Shown: positions 15,809 through 24,282 of the stretch, piece after piece
Position numbering within the stretch: position 1 is the stretch's first letter
How the letters are laid out: each line of letters begins with the position of its first letter
NCBI GenBank assembly: GCA_017442785.1
Contig: JAFRZB010000033.1
Span: 1-64,000 of the forward strand
Reading direction: 5' to 3'
Origin: Bacillota bacterium
GTDB taxonomy: Bacteria; Bacillota; Clostridia; Peptostreptococcales; Anaerovoracaceae
DNA: 64,000 nt
Notes under the pieces: generated by a model
What the model was told of the DNA's origin: nothing
Seen by the model: the letters and a program-made list of their open reading frames with translations, nothing else
The model's database searches: none
Program-made: the position numbers and the translations under genes

Positions 15809-16399
15809 ATGAAGCAGATGTCTGAAGAGAACGCGAATCTTATAAAAAGGATCGTTACTACCATAGCTCTTACGGCGCTGGTCCTCGGGATATCGTTCTA
15901 CGGAGGCTATAAGGCCGGACAGGCGGCAAAGATCTCCGAGAACGCTCCGGATAAAACCGAGCTCCAGGAGATGGTCTACAAGAAGATCGCAGACGCGGCA
16001 GACTCTGCTGTGAGCGAGTTCAGCTTCACCAACGTCCTTACAGGCGAAGATATCATAAAGTACGACGGAACACTTACCGTAGGGCCGGAGCTTCTGAAGA
16101 TGCAGGTGGAGGTGGATGTCGCAAACAAGATCATCCGCATCCTGCTGCCGGAGGCAAAGATGCTCTCCTGCACCATAGATGAAAAGTCCATAGAAAAGCT
16201 GGACGCCTCCGGCAGGTTCAGCGCCTTTACCCCCGCGGACATGAATGCCTTTAAGGCGGAGCAGAAGGCCGCCTGCGAGAAGGCGGCAGCGGACAAAGGT
16301 TTCCTGGACAAGTCCTACGACAGCGCCAAAAGAGTTCTCACGGATTTCATAAAGAGCCTGGATGCCGCAGCGGACTATGTGATAGAGTACAGAAAGTAA
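15809..16399 (+). CDS. Membrane-anchored DUF4230-like protein
   Basis: 196 residues: one N-terminal membrane span (about residues 15-31), then an extracytoplasmic domain. The beta-strand pattern with MQVEVDVANKIIRILLPEAKML and a following acidic turn, then a long alpha-helical tail, is what I know from DUF4230 proteins; the assignment is from memory of the pattern and not certain. It starts 3 bp after the ABC permease gene and closes the operon in front of a terminator, so it may assist the transporter at the membrane. No enzymatic motif is visible. Confidence 0.65.
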   Translation: MKQMSEENANLIKRIVTTIALTALVLGISFYGGYKAGQAAKISENAPDKTELQEMVYKKIADAADSAVSEFSFTNVLTGEDIIKYDGTLTVGPELLKMQVEVDVANKIIRILLPEAKMLSCTIDEKSIEKLDASGRFSAFTPADMNAFKAEQKAACEKAAADKGFLDKSYDSAKRVLTDFIKSLDAAADYVIEYRK

Positions 16400-16417
16400 A
16401 GCTGATCGATCAAAAAG

Positions 16418-16438
16418 ACCGCCCTTCGGGGCGGTTTT
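16418..16438 (+). terminator. Terminator of the ABC transporter operon
   Basis: ACCGCCC (16418-16424), loop TTCG, GGGCGGT (16429-16435), then TTTT. A UUCG tetraloop hairpin, very stable. Confidence 0.92.
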
Positions 16439-16441
16439 ATA

Positions 16442-16470
16442 TTGCCTTGGGCGTTTTGTAATGATATAAT
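16442..16470 (+). promoter_or_regulatory. Promoter of the XRE-cupin regulator
   Basis: TTGCCT (16442-16447), 17-bp spacer, TATAAT (16465-16470). It begins right after the terminator of the preceding operon. Confidence 0.75.
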
Positions 16471-16521
16471 AAACACAAGTAAAATATATCTTTCTATTCT
16501 TCAGGAACGGAGCACGTGGAA

Positions 16522-17097
16522 ATGAATATCAACGAAGCCATAGCCAAAAACCTTACAGCTCTGAGAAAGCAGCAGAACGTCAGCATAGGAAAGCTCGCAA
16601 GGATCACGGGCCTTTCCAAGGCAGCAATTTCACAGATAGAACAGGGCAGCGCCAACCCCACGATCAATACCATATTCAAGATAGCAACAGCCCTGCACGT
16701 GCCCTACGCGGCCCTGCTGGAGACACACGAGTCCACAGCCAAGGCCATATTCAAGGACGACGTGCCCCTGGCTGCTTCGCCGGACGGAAGCCTCAAGTCC
16801 TACAGCTATTACTCCTCAAACCCGGAGAGGAACATCAAGATAATGGTGCTGGAGCTTGCTCCCCACTGCGCCCACCGCATAGAAAGCGCGCGCGACGCAG
16901 AGCGCTACATAATTGTAAAGAGCGGCTCCATGGCTGTTGAGATAGGAGAATTCTCCTACTTCCTCATGGAGGGAGACGCTATATCCTTCAGCGCGTCGGA
17001 GGACTGCATCCTTAAAAACGAAGAGGACGCTCCCGCGTCCTGCTTCTGTGTGAATCATTATTCCTTCGGAAGCGCCACCAGCTTGTCCAACTCGTAA
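16522..17097 (+). CDS. XRE-family regulator with cupin sensor domain
   Basis: 191 residues. The ATG at 16522 has GGAG nine bases upstream; an in-frame GTG at 16516 lies too close to that site. Residues about 5-65 are the helix-turn-helix ([24 protein letters not shown]), and residues about 100-185 form a single cupin barrel ([23 protein letters not shown]). This HTH-plus-cupin layout is typical of regulators that sense a small metabolite such as an amino acid or polyamine. Its last 40 bases overlap the end of metA on the other strand. Control of metA is possible but only suggested by position. Confidence 0.9.
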   Translation: MNINEAIAKNLTALRKQQNVSIGKLARITGLSKAAISQIEQGSANPTINTIFKIATALHVPYAALLETHESTAKAIFKDDVPLAASPDGSLKSYSYYSSNPERNIKIMVLELAPHCAHRIESARDAERYIIVKSGSMAVEIGEFSYFLMEGDAISFSASEDCILKNEEDAPASCFCVNHYSFGSATSLSNS

Positions 17098-17987
17098 GGC
17101 GTCTCCTGGTAGACGAAGTAGTTGAGCCAGTTGCAGTACAGCAGATTAGCCCCTGAGCGCCATGTGTTCAGGGGTTCTTTTGTATCGTCGTCGTCCGGGA
17201 AGTAGTTTACCGGAACGTGTATCGGAAGCCCCAGATTCTTGTCGCGGAAGTACTCCGTCTTGAGGGTGTCGGTATCGTACTCGGAGTGGCCGGTAATGAA
17301 GATCTGCCTTCCGCCGTGGGTGGAGACAGCGTAAACGCCGGCGACGTCGCTCTCGGCCAGGATCTTAAGGCGCGGCTCCGCCTTTATCTGCTCCGCGTCC
17401 ACTGTGGTGTGGCGGGAATGCGGCACAAGGAAAATGTCATCAAAGCCGCGGAAAAGTATGGAGCCCTTGTGGGTGACCCTGTGCTTAAAGACGCCGAACA
17501 TCTTTTCCGGAAGAGGCAGCTTGCGTATGCCGTAGTGGTAGTAAAGGCCGGCCTGAGCGCCCCAGCAGATGTGGTAGGTGCTGTAGACGTGGGTCTTGGT
17601 CCACTCCATTATCTCGCAGAGCTCGTCCCAGTAGTCTACTTCCTCGAACTCCAGGTGCTCCACGGGAGCCCCGGTTATCACCATACCGTCGAACCTCTGG
17701 TCTCGGACCTGGTCGAAGGTCTTATAGAAAGTGAGCATGTGCTCCTGAGTAACGTTCTTGGATTCGTGGCGCACCTTCAGCAGCTCCATGTCTATCTGTA
17801 TGGGCGTGTTGCCCAGAAGCCTTGCAAGCTGGGTCTCCGTGACTATCTTGGTAGGCATCAGATTGAGTATGAGTATGCGAAGCGGCCTTATGTCCTGAGT
17901 GGTGGCGCGCTCGGAATCCATGACGAATATGTTTTCGTTCTGAAGCGTCTGGGACGCCGGCAGATCCTTGGGTATTCTGATAGGCAT
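17058..17987 (-). CDS. metAA: Homoserine O-acetyltransferase, MetA family
   Basis: 309 residues, full length. It acylates homoserine in methionine synthesis. The nucleophile is C141 in HICWGAQAG, with H234 and E236 in ITGHSEYD completing the triad. Residue 110 in TGAPVE is glutamate; in this family Glu at that place selects acetyl-CoA, while Gly (as in E. coli MetA) selects succinyl-CoA, so the acetyl form is predicted. AAGGAG lies six bases before the ATG. Read convergently with the XRE-cupin gene, sharing 40 bp at the 3' ends. Confidence 0.93.
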   Translation of the reverse strand: MPIRIPKDLPASQTLQNENIFVMDSERATTQDIRPLRILILNLMPTKIVTETQLARLLGNTPIQIDMELLKVRHESKNVTQEHMLTFYKTFDQVRDQRFDGMVITGAPVEHLEFEEVDYWDELCEIMEWTKTHVYSTYHICWGAQAGLYYHYGIRKLPLPEKMFGVFKHRVTHKGSILFRGFDDIFLVPHSRHTTVDAEQIKAEPRLKILAESDVAGVYAVSTHGGRQIFITGHSEYDTDTLKTEYFRDKNLGLPIHVPVNYFPDDDDTKEPLNTWRSGANLLYCNWLNYFVYQETPYELDKLVALPKE

Positions 17988-18007
17988 TTTTTACTCCTTA
18001 TAAAACG

Positions 18008-18053
18008 AGGGGGCAGTCCTCTCCGTCCTTTTCGGAATAGAGAACTGCCCCCT
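18008..18053 (-). terminator. Strong hairpin before metA: terminator of the upstream gene or metA leader element
   Basis: AGGGGGCAGT (18008-18017) pairs with ACTGCCCCCT (18044-18053), and the helix continues inward with GGAGAG/CTCT and CCG/CGG. On the minus strand it is followed by TCGTTTTAT, a weak U-tract. It lies between the stop of the coiled-coil membrane protein and metA, so it most simply ends the upstream transcript. Confidence 0.6.
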
Positions 18054-18062
18054 ATTATACCA
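18054..18062 (-). promoter_or_regulatory. Extended -10 promoter of metA
   Basis: Minus strand TGGTATAAT, with TATAAT at 18059-18054. The start point would fall near 18047, inside the first arm of the hairpin, so a metA-only transcript would carry a shortened hairpin. No good -35 box. Confidence 0.45.
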
Positions 18063-18098
18063 CATATCAAGGCGTAAGCGCCATCATTATTATGACGT

Positions 18099-19130
18099 CT
18101 AATCCAGCTGCTTTCCTGCAGCGTCGTAGATGTGGTAGATCTCCTCCGGCGCCGGCCGGTCCTCGGTAAGATCCAGGGCCACAAAGACGTGGGTATTGCC
18201 CATGTTGTCCTTTGCGGTGACCGTCACCGTAAAGTGCTGACCCTTCTCCACCGCGTACTTTCCCTTAAAGGGAATGCTGTACCTTCCCCAGGCGTCGTTC
18301 CAGGTGATGTCCCCGGAGATGTCCTTCTCCTCGGTCTTGCCGCCTATCTCAGTCTTAAGGATTATTCCGTCCTTTAAGAACTCCGCGGTCTCGGACTTGC
18401 TGAAGAAGTCCAGCTGAACTTCCCAGTTGAGGTCCAGCTTTCCGCCGGAGTATGATGCACTGCCGCCGCCGGAATACATTATGGCCGGAATGTAGTGCAG
18501 CCTGAGGTCGTTTAACTCGTAGTATTCGATCCTCTCGGAGCGCGATGTGCCGCCGGTGGTTATCACGATCTCCGGCTCATCCGGAAACTTTTCGAAGAGC
18601 CCCGCGGTAAAGCTTCCGGAAAACCTGCTGCCTGTTCCTGTCCTCTCAAGCTTTACGGTGTGGCTTCCGGCTATGAAGCTGACCTCCGTGCTGCTGTCTG
18701 CGGACTTGGGCGTCACGGAGACCAGTATGTTTGCGGTCTGCGACTGCCTGTCGAAGGAGCCGTAATCTATGCTGTACTCCGCTATAATGCTTTCCTGAGC
18801 GTCAAGCTTATCCTCAAGGTCCGCAAGCTGGCTGCGGATCTCCATTATCTGGTTGTTCTGGGTGCTGAGCATCTGGTTGGCGCTGTCCAGCTTGGAGCCT
18901 ATGTTGGCCATCCTTATCAGCACTATGCCCAGGATCACTATCAGGGCTATTATAAGCCCGGACCTTCCCACGCTGCCCGGCTCCGGACCTGCTCCGTCCT
19001 TTCCGCCGCCGCTTGCCAGGGCCTTATTGACCCTGCTTCTGTAAATGAACAGATATATTATTACTGCAAGCGCCACCACGGCCAAGACTATAAGCACGGG
19101 CGCTATGACTTTAAATCCAACTGTTCTCAT
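18099..19130 (-). CDS. Membrane protein with coiled coil and extracytoplasmic domain, linked to LytTR regulator
   Basis: 343 residues. Two hydrophobic segments (about 7-29 and 58-74) flank a short glycine-rich loop; then comes a coiled coil (about 75-118, SKLDSANQMLSTQNNQIMEIR) and a beta-rich domain of about 220 residues in which immunoglobulin-like strands are likely. The topology places the C-terminal domain outside. Its gene starts 9 bp after the LytTR gene on the same strand, so the two are made together; a regulator and membrane partner pair is likely. I do not recognise the family. Confidence 0.75.
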   Translation of the reverse strand: MRTVGFKVIAPVLIVLAVVALAVIIYLFIYRSRVNKALASGGGKDGAGPEPGSVGRSGLIIALIVILGIVLIRMANIGSKLDSANQMLSTQNNQIMEIRSQLADLEDKLDAQESIIAEYSIDYGSFDRQSQTANILVSVTPKSADSSTEVSFIAGSHTVKLERTGTGSRFSGSFTAGLFEKFPDEPEIVITTGGTSRSERIEYYELNDLRLHYIPAIMYSGGGSASYSGGKLDLNWEVQLDFFSKSETAEFLKDGIILKTEIGGKTEEKDISGDITWNDAWGRYSIPFKGKYAVEKGQHFTVTVTAKDNMGNTHVFVALDLTEDRPAPEEIYHIYDAAGKQLD

Positions 19131-19139
19131 GATATCCTC

Positions 19140-19592
19140 CTATATCCCAATGGCTCTTTTGAATTCGCTGTAGTAACTGCGGGTAACGTCCACCCGGCTG
19201 CCGTCCTTCATCGTAAGGATGAACTTCTGAGACAGCGTCGGCCTGATATCCTTTATCTGCGCGCGGCTGACGATGACTGAGTTGCTTATCCTTATGAACT
19301 GCTTCGGATCCAGGAAGCTCTGCAGCTGGTAGAGCCTGTCGGCCGTCTGGTAGGTCCCTTCCTTGCAGTGGACCTCCACGCTGTGGCCGTAGGACTCTAT
19401 GTATATGACGTCCTCTATGCTTACATGACGTTTTCCGCCGTCTTCAGCTGATCTTACCGAAAGGAAGCCCGCAAAGCTGTCCGCCTCGGACAGCACCAGA
19501 TCCGCGCTGTCGTCTATCTCTATTCCCTTTTCATTAAGCTGCCTGGTGAGCTCTTCCAGGCGCTCTTCGCTGACAGCCAGTCTGAACTTCAA
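19140..19592 (-). CDS. LytTR-domain DNA-binding regulator with N-terminal coiled coil
   Basis: 150 residues from a TTG codon at 19592, preceded by a perfect AAAGGAGG; the longer frame up to 19676 has no ribosome binding site and an odd cysteine-rich start. Residues 1-45 are a short coiled coil (RLAVSEERLEELTRQL). Residues about 50-150 are a LytTR domain: EDVIYIESYGHSVEVH, the F..IS NSVIVS recognition strand, and the final SRVDVTRSYYSEFK. It has no receiver domain, like the stand-alone LytTR regulators that are controlled by a partner membrane protein; that partner is probably the next gene. Confidence 0.88.
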   Translation of the reverse strand: MKFRLAVSEERLEELTRQLNEKGIEIDDSADLVLSEADSFAGFLSVRSAEDGGKRHVSIEDVIYIESYGHSVEVHCKEGTYQTADRLYQLQSFLDPKQFIRISNSVIVSRAQIKDIRPTLSQKFILTMKDGSRVDVTRSYYSEFKRAIGI

Positions 19593-19809
19593 TTGCTGCT
19601 TCCTCCTTTCGCGTCGGCTGATTTTAGTATAAACGCCGCCGGAAAAAAAACAATACCCCGCGCACAGCTTGCACAAAACGGCGCATACTTAGCATAAAAA
19701 AACCGTAAATGACTGTGCTGCGCAGGCAAAAAACGGGCTTTATGGGCCTTTCTTCTATGATATAATAATTGGTGTCAATACAGTTCTCAGTTTCCGGGAG
19801 GAACGAACC

Positions 19810-20694
19810 ATGAAGAAAAACAATCCTATAGTAAAGATCGCGGTCTTCGGCGTCATCGCCGTCATCCTGTGGGGAGTCGGCTTCTTCACCAAGCTCTGGG
19901 ACACTATCCCCAAGGGCACGGGCATCCATCTGAATCCGGCCAACATACTCCGCATGCTGTTCTGGATAGCCGCGACGATCTTCATCGAACGCCTGATAGT
20001 CTATCTCCTGAGCCTTACCAAGCCGGAGAACCGCAGGGCTAAGACAGTTACATCCATAGTTGCAAACATGCTCAAATACATAGCTGCCATAGTCATCTTC
20101 TGCGGCGTGCTTACGATACTGGGCGTCAATATCGCAACGATAATAGCAAGCATAGGCGTCATAGCCTTGATAATCGGCTTCGGCGCGGAGAGCCTCATAG
20201 CCGACGTGGTAACAGGCATGTTCATACTGCTGGATAACCAGTACAACGTGGGCGACATCATAGAGGTGGGCGGCTTCCGCGGCACTGTCTCCGACATTGG
20301 CATACGCACCACCTGCGTTACGGACCCCGGCGGAAACGTTAAGATAATCAACAACTCCGACATGAAGAACATCCTCAACCGCTCGGACAAGAACTCCAAG
20401 GCCGTCGCCGTGTTCCCGGTACCCTACGACACCGACATCCCGGCCCTTGAGGAGAAGATCCCAGCCATGCTGGACGGCATCTTCGAGGCCCATAAGGACA
20501 TATTCAAGGCGGCCCCCAAGTACCTCGGACTGGAGGCGCTGTCCGCCAGCTCGGTAGACCTTAAATTCATAGTGGAAGTAGATGAAAAGGACATTTATTC
20601 CGGAGCAAGGCTACTCAACCGCGAGCTCTTCGTGGGCATGAGGAAGCTCGGCGTCGAGTGCCCGTTCCAGCAGGTAGACATCCACACAAAGTAA
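19810..20694 (+). CDS. mscS: Small-conductance mechanosensitive channel, MscS family
   Basis: 294 residues. Three membrane segments (about 8-26, 45-68, 88-130), the last being the glycine/alanine-rich pore helix (ASIGVIALIIGFGAESLIADV), followed by the cytoplasmic beta domain (QYNVGDIIEVGGFRGTVSDIG, the MscS signature) and the vestibule domain. It opens under membrane tension to release solutes in hypo-osmotic shock. GGGAGG precedes the ATG. TATAAT at 19761-19766 is a possible -10. First of three plus-strand genes spaced 10 and 57 bp. Confidence 0.93.
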   Translation: MKKNNPIVKIAVFGVIAVILWGVGFFTKLWDTIPKGTGIHLNPANILRMLFWIAATIFIERLIVYLLSLTKPENRRAKTVTSIVANMLKYIAAIVIFCGVLTILGVNIATIIASIGVIALIIGFGAESLIADVVTGMFILLDNQYNVGDIIEVGGFRGTVSDIGIRTTCVTDPGGNVKIINNSDMKNILNRSDKNSKAVAVFPVPYDTDIPALEEKIPAMLDGIFEAHKDIFKAAPKYLGLEALSASSVDLKFIVEVDEKDIYSGARLLNRELFVGMRKLGVECPFQQVDIHTK

Positions 20695-20704
20695 GGAGCG
20701 CAAC

Positions 20705-22282
20705 ATGGAAACAAGGGAATACACGGCGCTTCCGCCCGAGTTCTCTCAGCCAGCGCCGGAGTTTACGCCCCTGCCCGACGAATTCTCGCAGGGCAGCGGA
20801 CCTCAGCCCCCTAAAAAGATAAAGAGGAAGATCAAGTGGCTGTACTCCATTGCCGTCCTTGTTGTGTTCGGCCTGGGCGTCGGACTGTGGGGAGGCTCCG
20901 CTTCCGCAAGCCAGGACAGCTTTCCCGTAAGCCCCCGCAAGGACGGAGACCCGCTCGTTACCATCGAGAAAGCCGTCATAATGCGCGCCGCAAGCTCAAA
21001 CTTCAGCGTCGTGGGCTACAAGTACTCACTGGATAATCAGGAGACCGAGTTCCCGATCTACCTGTTCTTCCAGGTGACGGACAGCCACGGCGCCAAGACG
21101 GAGCTTTCGTCCAGCCCGGCCCACGTCCGCAGCGACATAGAAGGCGAGACAGGTTCCGTAGAGACCACCGAGCTGGATTCCAAAGGGCCCATGGTGCTTA
21201 CCATATACGCCGGCTGGGATACGGAAAACGGCATAAAGTGGACTGCGACCTCCAAAGACGTGGAGGAAGAGCACTTCCCCGATTGTGAATTCGTAATAGA
21301 CAAGGCAGTATACGTGCCGGCAGGAAACGGCCTGGGAGCACGCGTGGAATACAGCTACAGACTGGAGGCGGACCCGGAGTGCTATCCGTTTACGGTCTAC
21401 GCCTTCCTGGAGGATGAGACCAATTACAACGTCTCGGATCCGAACTGTCCTGTCACCATAGATCAGTCGCAGCCCTTCGGCGACGGAACGTTCTTTGTCA
21501 GCGGCCTTCAGGGAGACCTTGAGCTGCACATGAACGCCACCTTTACCTACGAGGACGGCGAGATAACGATATTCGCGGAGAAGGAAGTGGACATGTCCGC
21601 AAAGAAGGACGAGCCGGAGGTCCCGGTATATCCTCTCGGAGACGGAAACATAGTCCTGACGGTATACAACAACAGCTTCGACATAGAATCCGCCGACGAT
21701 CCGGTCTTCCCGTATCTTAAGATACTGGCGCACGAGACCATCCCGGAGAGCGCGTTTACTGAGTTCACGCTGCCGGAGCCTTTCGACCCCGACTCCGACG
21801 ATTTCGACGCCGTAGGCTTCGTGCTGCACTACAACAGCGAGTTCGACATAGGCTACGAGCCGGGCATGTCAGGCATGGAGTTCGTGCGGAAGCTCGGACC
21901 GGTGCTCACAAGAGAGGACGTTGAGGCCGTACCGCCCGCCTCTGACGGCAACCGCTACGTGAACATCCACGTGCTGTGGCTCTGCAATCTGGATGAGAGG
22001 CCAAAGCTTGAGGTGATCCTTAACCTCGGCAACGGCGACGACATGCTGTTCGAGGGAGATCAGCCCTTCGCGTCCGAAGGCTACTTCTACCTGGCAGCCG
22101 TACCCGATCCGGAGCGCGAAGGCTACACCTTTACCGGCTGGTACGACAAGCAAGGCCGCAAGGTGGACTTCGTATCCTACTACGATTTCTTCCCGCCGCT
22201 TCCCGGAGCGCAGAGCCGCGAGGACCGCGACTGGGAGCACCCGCAGCCTGTGGAGCTGGATGCCGGCTGGAAAAAGAACTAG
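20705..22282 (+). CDS. Single-pass membrane protein with extracellular Ig-like regions and a C-terminal InlB-type repeat
   Basis: 525 residues. The cytoplasmic N-terminus has two near-repeats, LPPEFSQ and LPDEFSQ (residues about 9-32), and a basic patch KKIKRKIK before one membrane span (about 46-63). Outside are probably two or three beta-sandwich modules with many acidic residues. The end (about 455-525) has REGYTFTGWYDKQG and LDAGW, the core of the Listeria-Bacteroides (Flg_new/InlB B) repeat found in surface proteins. No sortase signal is present; the membrane span anchors it. Function unknown; co-transcribed with mscS. Confidence 0.8.
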   Translation: METREYTALPPEFSQPAPEFTPLPDEFSQGSGPQPPKKIKRKIKWLYSIAVLVVFGLGVGLWGGSASASQDSFPVSPRKDGDPLVTIEKAVIMRAASSNFSVVGYKYSLDNQETEFPIYLFFQVTDSHGAKTELSSSPAHVRSDIEGETGSVETTELDSKGPMVLTIYAGWDTENGIKWTATSKDVEEEHFPDCEFVIDKAVYVPAGNGLGARVEYSYRLEADPECYPFTVYAFLEDETNYNVSDPNCPVTIDQSQPFGDGTFFVSGLQGDLELHMNATFTYEDGEITIFAEKEVDMSAKKDEPEVPVYPLGDGNIVLTVYNNSFDIESADDPVFPYLKILAHETIPESAFTEFTLPEPFDPDSDDFDAVGFVLHYNSEFDIGYEPGMSGMEFVRKLGPVLTREDVEAVPPASDGNRYVNIHVLWLCNLDERPKLEVILNLGNGDDMLFEGDQPFASEGYFYLAAVPDPEREGYTFTGWYDKQGRKVDFVSYYDFFPPLPGAQSREDRDWEHPQPVELDAGWKKN

Positions 22283-22339
22283 CCCGGAAACGGACTTAAT
22301 ACACGCAACTGAAACTGCAACTAAAAAAGGAGTAGAACA

Positions 22340-22768
22340 ATGGGTGAATCACTTATAGTATCGAAGGAACTGGAAGAAAAGTACGAAAGCGGCAAGAAGG
22401 CCGCGGAAAAGCTGATAAACGATCCCGACAAGATGGAGATCTTCCTCCAGAGAGTGGAGCAGAAGCTGGACGAGATCCCCGTGATAGGCGAGCAGCTCTC
22501 CATGCTGCCCGTAATGATAAGCTTCGTCAAGAGCTACGTCAAGAACGACTACCGCGAGGCGCCTGTCACCGCCCCGATATCCATCGTGGCGGCGCTGATC
22601 TACCTGATCTCCCCCAAGGACCTCATCAGCGACAAGCTGCCCGTGATAGGCCTGCTGGACGACATAGCCGTAGTGCTCCTCGCCTGGAAGTACGTCATCA
22701 AGGACGTCGAGAAGTACCAGGCATGGCGCAAGGCCGAGGGCCTGGAGCGCGTGGAGCTTAAGGGGTAA
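22340..22768 (+). CDS. DUF1232 (YkvA-like) membrane protein
   Basis: 142 residues. The C-terminal half carries the DUF1232 pattern YLISPKDLISDKLPVIGLLDDIAV, with two hydrophobic stretches around it; the N-terminal 60 residues are a charged helix. YkvA-type proteins are small inner-membrane proteins of unknown function. AAAAAAGGAG lies before the ATG. It ends convergently with the MerR gene, overlapping by 11 bp. Confidence 0.88.
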   Translation: MGESLIVSKELEEKYESGKKAAEKLINDPDKMEIFLQRVEQKLDEIPVIGEQLSMLPVMISFVKSYVKNDYREAPVTAPISIVAALIYLISPKDLISDKLPVIGLLDDIAVVLLAWKYVIKDVEKYQAWRKAEGLERVELKG

Positions 22769-24200
22769 GGTTTATAACGTACTTTACGGAAATACTGCAG
22801 TCTATATCTGAAAGGGGAGACGCCTTACCGTTGTCAGCGGGGAAGGGCCTCCCGTTCTGAAGTAAGCAATTCTTAAGAACAGTCTCACATGATATCTCAA
22901 GACCGCAGGCTGTAAATGAATAATTCTCAAAGGGATGCCCTAAGATGTGATCTGCTGCTTCTAAAGCTGCTCTTCCCAGAAAACCGGCATCCCTGTTTCT
23001 CATTGCCAGCGCAAGGATCGTCTGAGCCGCCTCTCTTACGGCGCCGGAAGAATATAAAACACCAGTCCGCTCCGTATAATAATCGATGATGATAGTCGTG
23101 ATGACACCGTTTTCAGTAACATATCTGAATTCCGGCGCCGGGTCAACGTTGAAAACTATTATGCCTTGTTCGTGCCGTTCCGTCAGCTTCCCGTCAGGAC
23201 CCATTTTATAATCGGATCCGCCTTCAAACACAATGTTGTACTGCTCATAGTTTTCTGCAAACTGCGCTATGTCGAGATCCCCTTTGTTGGCCGGGATCCT
23301 TGATAGATGTACTGACAGACTGCCGAAAAAGATAATACCTGCAAGGGCAAGCGGATACAGGACCCACTGCCACCGACCTGTTACGGTCTGTATCTGTTCG
23401 GAGTCCTCTTCCCACCTGAGGCGCTCTCCTCTCTCGTCTGCGCTCAGGCTCTTGTACATCCTTATTAGGCTGAAGATCGGGATCCCGAATCCAAGACCGT
23501 ACCACATCAGAGAAAATGTCCTGCCGAACGCCTCCCCGTAGCTGAGCTTTTTTTCTGTGTCCGCGTTTCGGATACTGAGCCCCAGCAGTGCTTTTCCTGG
23601 CGTGGTCCCAAACAGGGTCAGGAACAGCGGCTCAAGAAACAGCATAAGGATAAGTGCGAACCATGCAGAGCCTATGGGAGCCTTGAATATCATATTTCTG
23701 AAAATGACACCGTAAATAAACATCCACAGCATCGAATAGAGCATCCTGTCCAAAAATCTGGCCAGATAACGCCTTGCAGGTGATATATTTGATACGACCT
23801 TGTCCTGGGACATGACATCCGCCAGACCGCTCTTTGCGGCTTCCAGTTCTTTAAGATAAGCACCTGCGTCCAGCTGCGAATAATCTGTGCCGCTGTCTAT
23901 TATGCTCATGCATATGTCCCTGGACGCATAAAGAGACGGCAGCTCCTCCTCTATGTGCTTTATCCTGTTCTTCAGGATATCGGCCATATCGGCAGAACCA
24001 CTGTTGAGAGCCTTGATATCATCTATGCTTACACCAAGCGTCCTCAGCAGTTTTATCCTCTGCAGGGTAATCAAGTCGGAACCGGAATAATCTCTGTATC
24101 CGTTTTCGCCGCGGGAAGGGCTCAAAAGACCTTCGGCCTCGTAAAACCTGATATTCGCTCTTGTCAGCCCGGACAGCTGTTCTATCTCTTTTACCGTCAT
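22758..24200 (-). CDS. Membrane-bound MerR-type regulator with RDD domain
   Basis: 480 residues from ATG 24200 (AGAGGG eight bases upstream), ten residues shorter than the longest frame. Residues 1-70 are a MerR winged helix (MTVKEIEQLSGLTRANIRFYEAEGLL, in pieces), 75-105 the dimer helix. Residues about 140-260 form an RDD-type membrane region (RYLARFLDRMLYS, then FGTTPGKALLGLSI), followed by another span near 280 and an extracytoplasmic domain of 190 residues. A DNA-binding domain fixed to the membrane suggests direct sensing of an outside or membrane signal. It is preceded by a MerR-type promoter and so probably controls itself. Confidence 0.88.
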   Translation of the reverse strand: MTVKEIEQLSGLTRANIRFYEAEGLLSPSRGENGYRDYSGSDLITLQRIKLLRTLGVSIDDIKALNSGSADMADILKNRIKHIEEELPSLYASRDICMSIIDSGTDYSQLDAGAYLKELEAAKSGLADVMSQDKVVSNISPARRYLARFLDRMLYSMLWMFIYGVIFRNMIFKAPIGSAWFALILMLFLEPLFLTLFGTTPGKALLGLSIRNADTEKKLSYGEAFGRTFSLMWYGLGFGIPIFSLIRMYKSLSADERGERLRWEEDSEQIQTVTGRWQWVLYPLALAGIIFFGSLSVHLSRIPANKGDLDIAQFAENYEQYNIVFEGGSDYKMGPDGKLTERHEQGIIVFNVDPAPEFRYVTENGVITTIIIDYYTERTGVLYSSGAVREAAQTILALAMRNRDAGFLGRAALEAADHILGHPFENYSFTACGLEISCETVLKNCLLQNGRPFPADNGKASPLSDIDCSISVKYVINLTP

Positions 24201-24221
24201 ATCTATATCCCTCTGCCTGAA

Positions 24222-24252
24222 AGCATACACTGTAAAGCCGGTTTACAGTCAA
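24222..24252 (-). promoter_or_regulatory. MerR-type promoter with operator in a 19-bp spacer
   Basis: On the minus strand TTGACT (24252-24247), a 19-bp spacer and TATGCT (24227-24222). The spacer holds a perfect palindrome, ACTGTAAA (24229-24236) and TTTACAGT (24242-24249) around GCCGG. Overlong 19-bp spacers with a central palindrome are the hallmark of MerR-activated promoters. Confidence 0.85.
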
Positions 24253-24282
24253 GCAAAAAACGGATATTTCTTTCGATCTGTT

